A stretch of DNA of 64,000 bases, taken from Marinigracilibium pacificum. GTDB taxonomy: Bacteria; Bacteroidota; Bacteroidia; Cytophagales; Cyclobacteriaceae. Location: contig NZ_JABBNU010000005.1 of the NCBI RefSeq assembly GCF_012926615.1, forward strand, positions 345,509 to 409,508, given 5' to 3'. Position numbers and translations under genes: made by a program. This document shows, piece after piece, positions 55,432-64,000 of this stretch (position 1 is the first letter of the stretch; the number at the start of each line of letters is the position of its first letter). A model generated the notes under the pieces. It was not told the DNA's origin. It did not search any database and saw nothing but the letters and a program-made list of their open reading frames with translations.

Positions 55432-57858
55432 TTACTCAGATTTCAAAATCAAAGCAGGATTTTTACTCGATGCTTTCAATAACTGAAGACTTATATTTAT
55501 GCTGATCACGAGCAGTATAATTGCTGGTGCCACAAGAAAATGCCAAACTTCGATATCTATTTTATACACATAATTTGACAACCATTTTTCCATCATTTTA
55601 TAAGTCGCCCAAAAAGCAAATGGAAGTATTGGAACAGTAATCAATAAAAAATCCTTTGTCATTAATACTCCCAATGATTTTAATGTCGCTCCATGTATTT
55701 TTCGAACAGCTAATTCCTTTTCTCTTGACTTCATAGAATAAGAGATCACCCCAAACATTCCAACAAAAGCAATTAAAATTGCTAATGAAGAAAAGATATA
55801 GATCAAAGTAAGCTGGTTCTTTTCTGACCGATATAATTTATCATAAAGATCGTCCAGGAAGCTATAAGTGATTGGCAAACCCGGATAATTATCCTCCCAT
55901 GCCGTAATTATCTGATTAAGGGTGTTATCAACATTTTTGCCTTCAATTTTAACCAGAATATTATTTACCCATACAGGCTCATTGATAAATACAACCGGGT
56001 CAACACCATTTTTCAAGGTTTCCTGATGGTAATCTTTAACAACTCCGATAATTGGTCCTTTTTGAAGCTGTATACCCCCAATGCTCCAGCTAAACATTTT
56101 TCCTATTGCTTCCTCCGGACTATCCCATCCGACAGTTTTCATAGCTGTTTCATTGATTATATATTCACGGGGTGAATTCTGAAGATGACCATATATATCC
56201 TTATCTATTTCTTCTGATATATCATTACTCTTAAACTTCGAAAAATTGCGTCCTGATATTAGGCTAAGCCCCATAACTTCTATAAAGGTCTTATCAACTA
56301 CCTGCATATCCATTGACACATCCTTGTTATCTTCAGCTATCTTTCCTTCAGCATAAACAGGCCCTGAATCTCTGATTTCTCTTGAAGGAACTTCCATTGC
56401 AGTTGTAACTCCTTTAACACCAGAAATGCTATTTAAAGAATTTCGATACCTATTCATTTTCCATTTAACAGATCCTGGGATGTTGGTAATTGCCAGTACC
56501 TGATCTTTATCAATACCCAAATTCTTGTTGACTATAAAACTGAATTGAGAACTGGTGATTAAGGCAACTGATATTGTAATTATACATAATACAACCTGCC
56601 CCGCTATCAATATATTTCGAGGGCTAAACCGTGAATGAACTTCAATTCCTGCTATTTTATTTCTGAAAGAATCTGCTATTTTTTGCTTTGACAGGAAAAA
56701 TGAAGGGAAATACCCTCCGGCAAAAGAAATTAATATCACTAATATGAAAAACAGACCTACAAATGGATAAATATTAATTTCAAGAACAGTAAGCTGTTTA
56801 AAATATGGCAGAGTAATAAATGTAACTCCAATAGAAATAATCGCTGCCACTAGAACCACAAGGAAAGATTCCAGAAAATAATACTTCTTCAAGTCAGAAG
56901 TAGTTGAACCCAACACTTTTCTTACCCCTACCTCTTTTATCGCTCTGATAGATTTGGCCGCATTTAAATTAATAAAATTGACTACAGACAAGATTAGAAT
57001 CACCATCCCTACCAAGGCAAATAAGTAAATATATGTAGTATTGCCATTTGGGATAATCTCTCTGGCCAGATCTGAATTTAAATGTATTGATCCCAGGTTT
57101 TGGAGTTTAAAATGCACTCCTTTCATATCCTCTCCACCAAATTCAGAAATAAAAGGCCCAAATTTACTTTCAAGAGATTTAGCATCACCTTTATCATTTA
57201 GCAGTAAGTATACATAGGCCCAACCTGTTCTTTGATCTTCTCCATTAATAGAGGTCAATAAATTTACCGGTAAATGAGTGTTTTCAGGCAAGTCTTTCAT
57301 TAATGCAGTTACCAGATATCTGACTTTGGTAACTCCATCTGGTTGTATCAATTCAACTTCTTTACCAATTACATCGGTACTACCAAAGAATTTCATAGCA
57401 GTTGACTCAGTCAATACTATTGAGTTTGGCTTTTCTAAAGCATACTTTGAGTCCCCTTCTAATAATTCAAAATCAAACACCTCAAATACGTCCTTATCTA
57501 CTGAATAGGCATTTTCCAATTGAAAAGAATTTTCTCCAACTATAAAATTCCGTGGATAATAATCCTGAAACCTGATCAGGTGTTCGATTTCTGAAAACTC
57601 ATCTTCAAGTTGATTTACCAGATCAAAATTCACCCTTGCCCAATGCATATCATATCCAGGTTTTTGAATATGCATGGTTAACCTTTCTATCCTGTCACTT
57701 TTTTCATGAAAATCATCAAATGACAATTCACTGTATAAGTAAATTGAAATTAGAAATATTACGGACATACTAATTGAGAGCCCTATGACATTGATAAATG
57801 TAAAGGAAAGATGCCTTTTAAGCTTTCTAAAAATTATTCTAAGGTCAGACTTGATCAT
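55432..57858 (-). CDS. MacB/FtsX-type ABC transporter permease
   Basis: 808 residues, the usual length of the two-module permeases abundant in Bacteroidota. N-terminal helix (about 20-42), MacB periplasmic domain (about 45-245), first FtsX module (three helices, about 280-400, with VNFINLNAAKSIRAIKEVGVRKVLGS), another helix near 420-440, a second periplasmic domain (about 445-670) and the second FtsX module (about 680-800, with SYSMKSREKELAVRKIHGA). No ATPase gene is adjacent, so it must borrow one. Role: moving or exporting unknown envelope molecules or signals. ATG at 57858. Confidence 0.93.
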   Translation of the reverse strand: MIKSDLRIIFRKLKRHLSFTFINVIGLSISMSVIFLISIYLYSELSFDDFHEKSDRIERLTMHIQKPGYDMHWARVNFDLVNQLEDEFSEIEHLIRFQDYYPRNFIVGENSFQLENAYSVDKDVFEVFDFELLEGDSKYALEKPNSIVLTESTAMKFFGSTDVIGKEVELIQPDGVTKVRYLVTALMKDLPENTHLPVNLLTSINGEDQRTGWAYVYLLLNDKGDAKSLESKFGPFISEFGGEDMKGVHFKLQNLGSIHLNSDLAREIIPNGNTTYIYLFALVGMVILILSVVNFINLNAAKSIRAIKEVGVRKVLGSTTSDLKKYYFLESFLVVLVAAIISIGVTFITLPYFKQLTVLEINIYPFVGLFFILVILISFAGGYFPSFFLSKQKIADSFRNKIAGIEVHSRFSPRNILIAGQVVLCIITISVALITSSQFSFIVNKNLGIDKDQVLAITNIPGSVKWKMNRYRNSLNSISGVKGVTTAMEVPSREIRDSGPVYAEGKIAEDNKDVSMDMQVVDKTFIEVMGLSLISGRNFSKFKSNDISEEIDKDIYGHLQNSPREYIINETAMKTVGWDSPEEAIGKMFSWSIGGIQLQKGPIIGVVKDYHQETLKNGVDPVVFINEPVWVNNILVKIEGKNVDNTLNQIITAWEDNYPGLPITYSFLDDLYDKLYRSEKNQLTLIYIFSSLAILIAFVGMFGVISYSMKSREKELAVRKIHGATLKSLGVLMTKDFLLITVPILPFAFWATYKMMEKWLSNYVYKIDIEVWHFLVAPAIILLVISINISLQLLKASSKNPALILKSE

Positions 57859-58001
57859 TGGTAAAGGAGTTTAAGTAATCAAATATCAGGTATCTGATTC
57901 AAACCTATTGTTAAACAGGTTATAAAAAGTACAAAAATTTGTAAAAATCCCACATAAAAAATGTGTAAATTCCTATGTATATCATCTTAACAACTAACTA
58001 A

Positions 58002-59465
58002 ATGCAGATTAGATATTTCTTAATCCTAATACTGCTTTCATACTATTCATCAGTAGGGCAAAACTCTCATTACTGGACCAGAAACTATGGTAGCCAATCG
58101 ATGTTACTGAGTGGTTCTGTTATCGGTGGTGTTTCTGATCTTGGTGCTGTATACTATAACCCTGCCAGACTTGCTTTAACAGACAATCCTGCTTTTGTCT
58201 TAAGCGCTGATGTATATGAGCTAAATACCTATAAAATTGATGATGCTGTAGGAAATAGAGCTGACCTTAAAAAAAATTCATTTGGAGGTGCTCCAAGCTT
58301 AGCTGCTGGTACCTATAAAATAAAAAAGTGGCCCAAGCACTTCTTTTCGTATGCAATCCTATTGCGGTATAATGAAGACTTAAGCTTTAATTACAGAGAC
58401 CAACTTACAACCGATGTTATCAAATCAAGCCCTGGAGACGAATTATTTGAAGGAGAAATCAGCATAACTAACAAAACCAAAGACGAATGGTTTGGACTGA
58501 GCTGGGCCTATTTAATTAAAGAAAATCTAAGTGTAGGCTTGTCGGTATTTGGAACTAAAACAGAAGTATCTAAAGGAAATACATTTAATCTTAGAGCCCT
58601 GGATTTGAATAATAATGTCACTATCCTTGATTACAATAGAAATTATAGTATTGACAGTTACAATTTATTATTCAAATTGGCAATGGCATACAAACATAAC
58701 AAAGTTGATTATGGACTGACGATGACACTTCCGAGAATCAATCTAACAGGTAATTCCAACTATAATTACCAGGTGTTTTTCTCCGGTGCAGAAGGAAGTA
58801 CAATCGCAGACATTTTCGGCAACAGTTACCAAAGTGATTTAGATATCGACTTAAAATCACCATTCGCCATTGGAATAGGAGCTAGTTACCATATTGCTCC
58901 AAAACGAATAATTCATTTTAGTGCGGAGTATTTCTCGAAGGTAAAAAACTATACCATTATGCAGGTGCAGCCTCATAATCTTCAGAGTAACCCCGACTCA
59001 ACTGTTAATTTTACTTTATATGATAGAAGTAAAAGCATTGTCAATTTTGGAATTGGCACCGAATGGTATCTTAGCGATAAAGTGAGTATCCTGGCTAGTT
59101 TTAGTACGGATTTTAGCTCAATACCTGACAATAAAAATTCGTTTATTAATCAAGAAGATATTGCCAGTAACTCTGTTAATACCGCTAATTATTTTCATAT
59201 AGGAACCGGTGTACTTCTCACATTTAAAGGAGCAGAATTCACATTGGGTGCTACTCATACTGGGGGTAAGGTAAATTTCAACCGCCCCATAGATATTCCT
59301 GATGAACCAGGTAATACTGCGCCTATTATTGAAACAGATGAAAAAGGAAAACTTAGGTGGGATCGATGGCAGTTTATAGTTTCATTTTCAGTGCCTTTTA
59401 TTAAAGACTACGCAAAAAAATTAGAAGACAAACTACTTAATGGCAGTGATAAGAAGAATAACTAA
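58002..59465 (+). CDS. FadL/OmpP1-like outer-membrane protein
   Basis: 487 residues with a signal peptide (about 1-19, ending SVGQ). The opening YGSQSMLLSGSVIGGVSDLGAVYYNPARLAL (about 29-60) is the FadL-type plug with the NPA motif; the rest is a barrel, with FAIGIGASYHI and HFSAEYFSKVKNY strands. FadL proteins import long-chain fatty acids or other hydrophobic compounds. The last bases overlap the convergent hydrolase gene by 4. ATG at 58002. Confidence 0.85.
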   Translation: MQIRYFLILILLSYYSSVGQNSHYWTRNYGSQSMLLSGSVIGGVSDLGAVYYNPARLALTDNPAFVLSADVYELNTYKIDDAVGNRADLKKNSFGGAPSLAAGTYKIKKWPKHFFSYAILLRYNEDLSFNYRDQLTTDVIKSSPGDELFEGEISITNKTKDEWFGLSWAYLIKENLSVGLSVFGTKTEVSKGNTFNLRALDLNNNVTILDYNRNYSIDSYNLLFKLAMAYKHNKVDYGLTMTLPRINLTGNSNYNYQVFFSGAEGSTIADIFGNSYQSDLDIDLKSPFAIGIGASYHIAPKRIIHFSAEYFSKVKNYTIMQVQPHNLQSNPDSTVNFTLYDRSKSIVNFGIGTEWYLSDKVSILASFSTDFSSIPDNKNSFINQEDIASNSVNTANYFHIGTGVLLTFKGAEFTLGATHTGGKVNFNRPIDIPDEPGNTAPIIETDEKGKLRWDRWQFIVSFSVPFIKDYAKKLEDKLLNGSDKKNN

Positions 59466-60295
59466 ACCAACTCTTCATTTATCAATTGCCATAAATCAGA
59501 ATTCCTTGATTTAAAAATACCAAAATGACTGAGAGTCTTCTTATTTAAATCATTAGGATCAAAATGCATTCTATCTACTCTGGCATTCACAAACTTATTA
59601 GCGAGCCAATCAACCGAAGCTTTTGGAGCATAATTATCATCTGAAAAACTAATTGACACCACAGGACATTTAATTTCATCAAAAAAAGTTTCATTTTGAT
59701 GATCCAAATAATACTCCTTTGACCTGCACCATTTTGCCCATTCAAGTGCTGCCTTGGGTGGTAAATCTTCCATCCCAGAAATTCTCCCAGGTAAATAACC
59801 GAAAGTATTCACCAAAGTTGGAATGAGCAAGTACCAGTTTGTAATCATCTTTAACCTTGAAAGACCTTTCCAATATTTATAATAAGCACTTTGAGAAGCA
59901 ATCAAAATTATCTTATCAAGATTAATGGCTTCAGGTATTAGCCCGATCATTTGTCCTCCAATACTATGGCCCAGATAATTAATTCTTGAAATTGACAACT
60001 CAGATCGAATGAACTCTATAACCCTTGATACATCTTTCCTGGCCCAATCTACTACACTTCTATCAATAAAACGTGGATGTTCAGGCTTAGACTTACCTAT
60101 ACCGAGGTAATCCATTAAAACGATCTTAACATTATTATTAATTGCAATCCATTCAGCTATAGGAAAATAAAATAACATTGGTACCCCATTTGCTGGCACA
60201 ATCAATAATGAAGATTCATACTCTTCTTCCTTATTAAAAATCAATATGTTCATTCCATCTGGAAATTGATGCTGTATGAAAAGTTCCTCTTTCAT
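59462..60295 (-). CDS. Alpha/beta hydrolase
   Basis: 277 residues, alpha/beta-hydrolase fold. Oxyanion region VPANGVPMLFY, VLMDYLGIGKS, nucleophile Ser111 in YLGHSIGGQM, an acid in ISFSDDNYAP and His in LSHFGIF. Resembles the YheT/serine aminopeptidase type of lipases/esterases without a clear specificity. No signal peptide. ATG at 60295. The gene converges with the FadL-like gene, which may or may not hint at lipid use. Confidence 0.88.
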   Translation of the reverse strand: MKEELFIQHQFPDGMNILIFNKEEEYESSLLIVPANGVPMLFYFPIAEWIAINNNVKIVLMDYLGIGKSKPEHPRFIDRSVVDWARKDVSRVIEFIRSELSISRINYLGHSIGGQMIGLIPEAINLDKIILIASQSAYYKYWKGLSRLKMITNWYLLIPTLVNTFGYLPGRISGMEDLPPKAALEWAKWCRSKEYYLDHQNETFFDEIKCPVVSISFSDDNYAPKASVDWLANKFVNARVDRMHFDPNDLNKKTLSHFGIFKSRNSDLWQLINEELV

Positions 60296-60783
60296 TATTT
60301 AGAAATATTTTCCAAATACAAATTAACAATTTTGAAAACGAGTGAAATAATATAAACACATTATATAATCACTTATACCCATATAATAATTTTAGACTTC
60401 AAATAATTAACTAAAAATCTGATTACTATCAGTATGCTCATTTTAAAAATTACTTCATAAGCTATTATTAACTATTTAAAATATTACTCAATACCCATTT
60501 TTAAAGACAAATTATTTCTAAGGATATTATTATTAATTCTATACAAGAAGATAAATAATAGATAGATATGAATGTTCATACCCCACCCTTATCTATATAA
60601 TTAATCACATCTAACCTACCGTTATTAAGATAAAAAACCATTTTAAATAAAAATAATACAATTTAAAAAGATATTAACATCCTCAGAATTAGTGAATAAT
60701 ATGACTAATATCATATTGCCTATACATATATGTCACATTCAATAAACCAAATAGCGGCTAAAATTGAATCAATAATAAAACAA
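60296..60783. other. Long non-coding stretch
   Basis: About 490 bases, extremely AT-rich, with no reading frame or RNA gene that I can support. It separates the divergent hydrolase and yceI genes and must hold both promoters. Confidence 0.55.
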
Positions 60784-60837
60784 ACGCCGGGGGCGTGGAT
60801 ATTCAACAAGAATCATGAAAGAAAATAATTGAATATC
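60784..60837 (+). promoter_or_regulatory. Two hairpins in the yceI leader
   Basis: ACGCC-GGG-GGCGT (60784-60796), a GC island in AT-rich DNA, is followed at once by GATATTCAA (60798-60806) and its inverse TTGAATATC (60829-60837), spacer 22. The block ends 29 bases before the yceI ATG. Confidence 0.45.
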
Positions 60838-60866
60838 TAACAATTAAAAACTAAAAGTCAATAACA

Positions 60867-61448
60867 ATGAAGGATACCAGCAGAATAACAGCAATTACAT
60901 TAATGCTTCTTTTATTGACAGCCTTTAACTCACAACTATTGGCTCAATATAAAGTTGATAGCAAAAATTCAGAGCTTACAGTTCTAGGAACATCATCCCT
61001 GCATGACTGGGAAATAGTTGCCGAAACCCTGGAAGGTAATGCGAATTTTGATCTAACAGGGGGCCTTAAAGCCGTAAACAATTTAAGCTTTGATGTAGTA
61101 GTCAACAGCATGAAAAGTGGCAAATCGGGTATGGACAAAAACACTTATGACGCTTTAAATGAGAAGAAATACAAAAATGTATCATATAAGCTGACTAAGG
61201 CAAACAAAATCACGCCTTCAGGAGGAAAGTACAAGGTTGATGCTACCGGAAATCTGTCCATAGCAGGTAAATCCAAAAGCGTAAATATGGTAGTTACTGT
61301 TACTCCATCAGGTTCAACAGTAAGTATTGCCGGATCATACAAAATGAAAATGACAGATTTTGGAATTGATCCTCCAACCGCAGTTTTTGGTACAATCAAA
61401 ACCGGCGATGAAATAGAAATAAAATTTAATGTTAACTATATAAAATAG
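60867..61448 (+). CDS. yceI: YceI-family periplasmic lipid-binding-like protein
   Basis: 193 residues with a signal peptide (about 1-27, ending LLAQ). YKVDSKNSELTVLGTSSLHDWEIVAETLEG opens the YceI beta-barrel; KSGMDKNTYDALNEKKYKNVSYKL, ATGNLSIAGKSKSVNMVV and MTDFGIDPPTAVFGTIKTGDEIEIKFNV follow. The family forms an extended lipocalin-like barrel that holds isoprenoid chains such as polyprenyl pyrophosphate. Followed 25 bases later by a barrel gene, probably one operon. ATG at 60867. Confidence 0.93.
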   Translation: MKDTSRITAITLMLLLLTAFNSQLLAQYKVDSKNSELTVLGTSSLHDWEIVAETLEGNANFDLTGGLKAVNNLSFDVVVNSMKSGKSGMDKNTYDALNEKKYKNVSYKLTKANKITPSGGKYKVDATGNLSIAGKSKSVNMVVTVTPSGSTVSIAGSYKMKMTDFGIDPPTAVFGTIKTGDEIEIKFNVNYIK

Positions 61449-61473
61449 ACTTTTACTAAATCATATTTCAATT

Positions 61474-62763
61474 ATGAAACCACTAGTTAAAATTTCGTTA
61501 TTAGTCGGACTGATGCTAGTTTCTATCAGTTCAGCTTTTGCTCAAGTTGATTTTCAAAGAGACCTCCCAAACTTCCGTTATAATGACAAAAGAGGATTGA
61601 ATGTTTTTGAAGAACCTAAAGTTGATACCTCTAATATTAGAGGAATCAGAGTAGTCGTTGGTGGTGATTTTGCCATGCAGTTTCAGGGTTTAAATCAGGA
61701 GAATGCATTTGGGACAGGAGACGCAGATGATCAAATCCTAGCTGATTTGGGTACTAACTTCAACCTTCCTACAGCAAACCTTAACCTTGATGTACATTTA
61801 TATGATGGTTTAAGAATGCACTTAAGAACTTATCTTTCTTCTAGACATCATGAAGAAGCATGGGTAAAAGGAGGTTATTTACAAATTGATGAACTGAATT
61901 TCATTAAAGAAGGCTTCCTTGAAAACTTTATGGATGTATTCAGATTAAAAATTGGTTTGGATGAGATTAACTATGGTGATGCCCATTTCAGAAGAAGTGA
62001 TAACGCTCGCGTGATATTTAACCCATTTGTTGGAAACTACATCATGGATTCATTCACAACAGAAGCGTTTATTGAAGCGTACGTAATGCCTGGAAACTTC
62101 ATTGGTATGATAGCCATCTCAAATGGTAAATTAAATCAGAATGTTATTGTAAATGATAACACAGATAATAAATTATCATTTTATGGAAAAGTTGGTTATG
62201 ACAACTATGCTACTGATGGAGTAAGATTCAGAATTACCGGTTCTTGGTACACAAATAATGGAACATCTACAGGTACCTATTTATATAACGGAGACCGTGC
62301 AGGAGGTAGATATTACGGAGTGATGCAAAGCTTAGATGGTGGTAGTGACTTTGAGCCTAGATTTAGCCCTAGATTCAAACAAAACACTTCTTTCCAAATC
62401 AATCCATTTCTTAAAGTAGGAGGATTAGAATTCTTCGGTATCTATGAAAACATTGGAAATGGTGATGATGAAGGTAATGGATCATTTAACCAGTATGCAG
62501 GTGAATTACTTTACAGATTTGGAGGTAATGAGGATCTATTCATTGGAACAAGATACAATTATGTTTCTGGTGAAAGAAATGAAGGAGACCCAACACTTGA
62601 AATCTCAAGATTCAATATTGGCGGTGGCTGGTTCTTAACTAATAACGTTCTCATTAAAGTAGAATATGTAAACCAAAGCTACAGTGGTGATGGCTGGAAT
62701 GGTCAAAAATATCAAGATGCAAGTTTTGATGGATTAGTATTCGAAGCAGGTATCAGTTTCTAA
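61474..62763 (+). CDS. Outer-membrane beta-barrel porin-like protein
   Basis: 429 residues with a signal peptide (about 1-23, ending AFAQ). The mature part reads like a porin: LNLDVHLYDGLRMHLRTYLSSRHHEEAWVKGGYLQIDEL, FRLKIGLDEINYGDAHFRRSDNARVIFNPFVGNYIMD, and a last strand FEAGISF ending in Phe, as usual for outer-membrane barrels. No named family recognised. It shares an operon with yceI, which suggests a joint envelope role. ATG at 61474; followed by an elaborate hairpin structure. Confidence 0.82.
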   Translation: MKPLVKISLLVGLMLVSISSAFAQVDFQRDLPNFRYNDKRGLNVFEEPKVDTSNIRGIRVVVGGDFAMQFQGLNQENAFGTGDADDQILADLGTNFNLPTANLNLDVHLYDGLRMHLRTYLSSRHHEEAWVKGGYLQIDELNFIKEGFLENFMDVFRLKIGLDEINYGDAHFRRSDNARVIFNPFVGNYIMDSFTTEAFIEAYVMPGNFIGMIAISNGKLNQNVIVNDNTDNKLSFYGKVGYDNYATDGVRFRITGSWYTNNGTSTGTYLYNGDRAGGRYYGVMQSLDGGSDFEPRFSPRFKQNTSFQINPFLKVGGLEFFGIYENIGNGDDEGNGSFNQYAGELLYRFGGNEDLFIGTRYNYVSGERNEGDPTLEISRFNIGGGWFLTNNVLIKVEYVNQSYSGDGWNGQKYQDASFDGLVFEAGISF

Positions 62764-62789
62764 TATCAATACCAAAAAATAATTAGTAT

Positions 62790-62880
62790 GTAGTGTATGT
62801 CTCTACTGAATTCAAAAAATTACTTTTAGTAATCGGGTTGACCACCAAGAATTCAGAAACCAGACATACACTACTTTTTT
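62790..62880 (+). terminator. Large branched terminator of the yceI operon
   Basis: Outer stem: 13 bases at 62790-62802 (GTAGTGTATGTCT) match the inverse of 62862-62874. Inside are CTGAATTC/GAATTCAG (62806-62813 and 62849-62856) and ATTAC/GTAAT (62819-62823 and 62829-62833). Six T follow the outer stem. It is far more complex than the other terminators here. Confidence 0.7.
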
Positions 62881-63123
62881 ATTGTATGTCCTAGCTTTGA
62901 ATTAGATTTTTAAACAAATAAAGCCAAACATTCTCATTTTAATAGTTTACGACAAATATTAGAATTATCAAGATTCTATGGCTGAGGCTTTCAATACAAA
63001 ATTAACACTCTCATTTCCCCAATTTGAATCGAGCCATTAAACAACCTGCCAATATCAAATAAATAAATTCAATCAAAAACTCACAAACCTTTTTGATAAA
63101 GAATTAGATTAATCAAAAACATT

Positions 63124-63459
63124 TTAACGCCCTTGATTTAACATACCTCCATCTATTGTTTCCAGTTCGCTCAGATTCCCTCTTTTTGACCAGGATTTTT
63201 CTAACACCTTATATAATATGTAATCACATAATATCCCAAAAGGTATTGTTAACAAGTTCAGTACTATATCAGGAAGGTCTGTAAAAATATTTACATCAAG
63301 CATAAACTCAATTAAACCTAATATAATACCTCCAATAACAGTTCCGATAAAGTAGATGACAATTCCCAAAATAGCAAATCCCCATTTTGAACGATTAAAC
63401 TGATCAGCGAGATTATAAAAATATTTGCCGATCCAATAAAGTAAGGCTATTCCTAACAT
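63124..63459 (-). CDS. Small membrane protein of unknown function
   Basis: 111 residues from the ATG at 63459; an in-frame TTG at 63504 would add 15 residues, and I prefer the ATG because the protein then opens MLGIALLYWIGKYFYNLADQ, as other Bacteroidota relatives seem to do. Two to three membrane helices (about 2-10, 25-47, 57-80) and a cytoplasmic tail (SKRGNLSELETIDGG). The KWGFAILGIVIYFIGTVIGG segment is conserved-looking. Function unknown. Preceded by about 240 bp of non-coding DNA. Confidence 0.7.
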   Translation of the reverse strand: MLGIALLYWIGKYFYNLADQFNRSKWGFAILGIVIYFIGTVIGGIILGLIEFMLDVNIFTDLPDIVLNLLTIPFGILCDYILYKVLEKSWSKRGNLSELETIDGGMLNQGR

Positions 63460-63702
63460 AAAAAAATATTGGTTAAAATTAAAAACTACAATTGTAGCTA
63501 TCAATTATTAAAATTCATAATGAATAATTGAATTTAAGCTTAAATACTAGCTTTTGACACTTACGTAGAGTGTAGTGCTTACTTAATTAGATTAACAAAA
63601 TAGATATACCTAAAAAGAAACTTAATTTTAAAAAGTAACCATAAAATAACCCTAAAGTAAACATTGTCAACTGGAGCATGAATGCACGTCTCAGATTAAG
63701 GA

Positions 63703-63876
63703 TTAGAACATAAAAAACATTGAAGCCAACCCCATGACGACATATATGAGAATAATCATAAGCGAGTTGGTAATACTATTGTCCCGTAACGATGTATAAA
63801 TTAACTGACAATGCTGTGCAGCAATGAGGATGTCGGGCACCATTGATGAAGGTTCGCTTGGCATTTCAGGTTCCAT
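63703..63876 (-). CDS. Possible small membrane protein, 57 aa
   Basis: ATG at 63876, stop at 63703-63705. The frame reads MEPEMPSEPSSMVPDILIAAQ at the start and ends in a hydrophobic stretch LMIILIYVVMGLASMFFMF, which would span the membrane. Base composition is clearly less AT-rich than the flanking non-coding DNA, which supports coding. No ribosome-binding site is obvious and no family is recognised. It lies beyond the terminator of the rRNA operon at the right edge. It may instead be a remnant. Confidence 0.35.
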   Translation of the reverse strand: MEPEMPSEPSSMVPDILIAAQHCQLIYTSLRDNSITNSLMIILIYVVMGLASMFFMF

Positions 63877-63945
63877 GAAAGTGTAAAAGAGTAAGAGTGA
63901 GAGTAAGTATTGAGGCGATTAGTACTATAAAAATCAGGGCATAAA

Positions 63946-63976
63946 AAAACCCTCACCGGAATCCGATAAGGGTTTT
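63946..63976 (-). terminator. Terminator of the rRNA operon
   Basis: AAAACCCT (63946-63953) pairs with AGGGTTTT (63969-63976), with an inner CGG/CCG stem. A T-run follows on the minus strand. It lies about 10 bases beyond the end of the 5S gene. Confidence 0.75.
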
Positions 63977-63986
63977 GATAATAAAA

Positions 63987-64000
63987 TGGCGATGACCTAC
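63987..64000 (-). rRNA. rrf: 5S ribosomal RNA, 3' end only
   Basis: The last 14 bases read GTAGGTCATCGCCA on the minus strand, the usual 3' end of 5S rRNA in this phylum, and are followed by a strong terminator. The gene runs out of the window, so only the end can be judged. Confidence 0.65.

Noticed and set aside
62790..62874. Integron attC site
   Set aside because: The stem-loop lacks the RYYYAAC/GTTRRRY core sites and no integrase or cassette array is present.

Overview
The window is AT-rich, densely coded chromosomal DNA from a member of the Bacteroidota, most likely order Cytophagales (marine Marivirga/Fulvivirga/Roseivirga-like). The evidence is a SusC/SusD pair with a FecI/FecR sigma/anti-sigma switch, type IX secretion (T9SS) sorting domains of both the Por type and the gliding-motility type, a PorP/SprF protein, a TPR-type histidine kinase, and a TTG-N19-TAnnTTTG promoter in front of lpdA. 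Assignment below phylum is inference. I see no prophage, insertion sequence or CRISPR array.

Layout. 1-1191 is the 3' part of an oligopeptidase B gene. 1.7-11.4 kb is an accessory surface block: a LipL32-like exported protein, an operon of a small membrane protein, a 1148-residue T9SS-secreted FG-GAP/Ig-like protein and PorP/SprF, a divergent two-component system, and a second membrane protein paralogous to the first. Three promoters in this block share one architecture, a TCACTA-N4-TAGTGA dyad followed exactly 19 bp later by TTGGTGAT (read on the minus strand). They look like a regulon, with the adjacent kinase/regulator pair as the obvious candidate controller. 11.7-24.6 kb is a polysaccharide utilisation-type locus read on the minus strand: fecI, fecR, susC, susD, a secreted WD40/CBM-like protein, a Tat-exported enolase-superfamily enzyme and a GH2 beta-glucuronidase-like enzyme.

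From 25 kb on the genes are mostly housekeeping: tRNA-Ser, an overlapping yihY/thioesterase/mltG operon, an Sua5/YciO-type protein, a YfiR-like protein, WbqC, clpC, a VWA-like membrane protein, fabG, lpdA, a stand-alone receiver, an ALDH7-type dehydrogenase, a DegQ/HtrA protease, hsp20, a small haem-type membrane protein, tRNA-Asn, pruA, an arsR-yjjG pair, a nucleosidase-like protein preceded by an attenuator-like terminator, pncB-pncA, a Gfo/Idh oxidoreductase, an orphan nucleotidyltransferase, a methyltransferase, a MacB/FtsX permease, a FadL-like porin, an alpha/beta hydrolase and YceI. The right edge runs into the 3' end of a 5S rRNA gene on the minus strand, so an rRNA operon lies just outside.

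Genes are mostly in short operons closed by clear hairpin terminators, which I list. Several genes have no in-frame ATG at the expected start and appear to begin with TTG. Family assignments come from recognising motifs by eye, without database searches.
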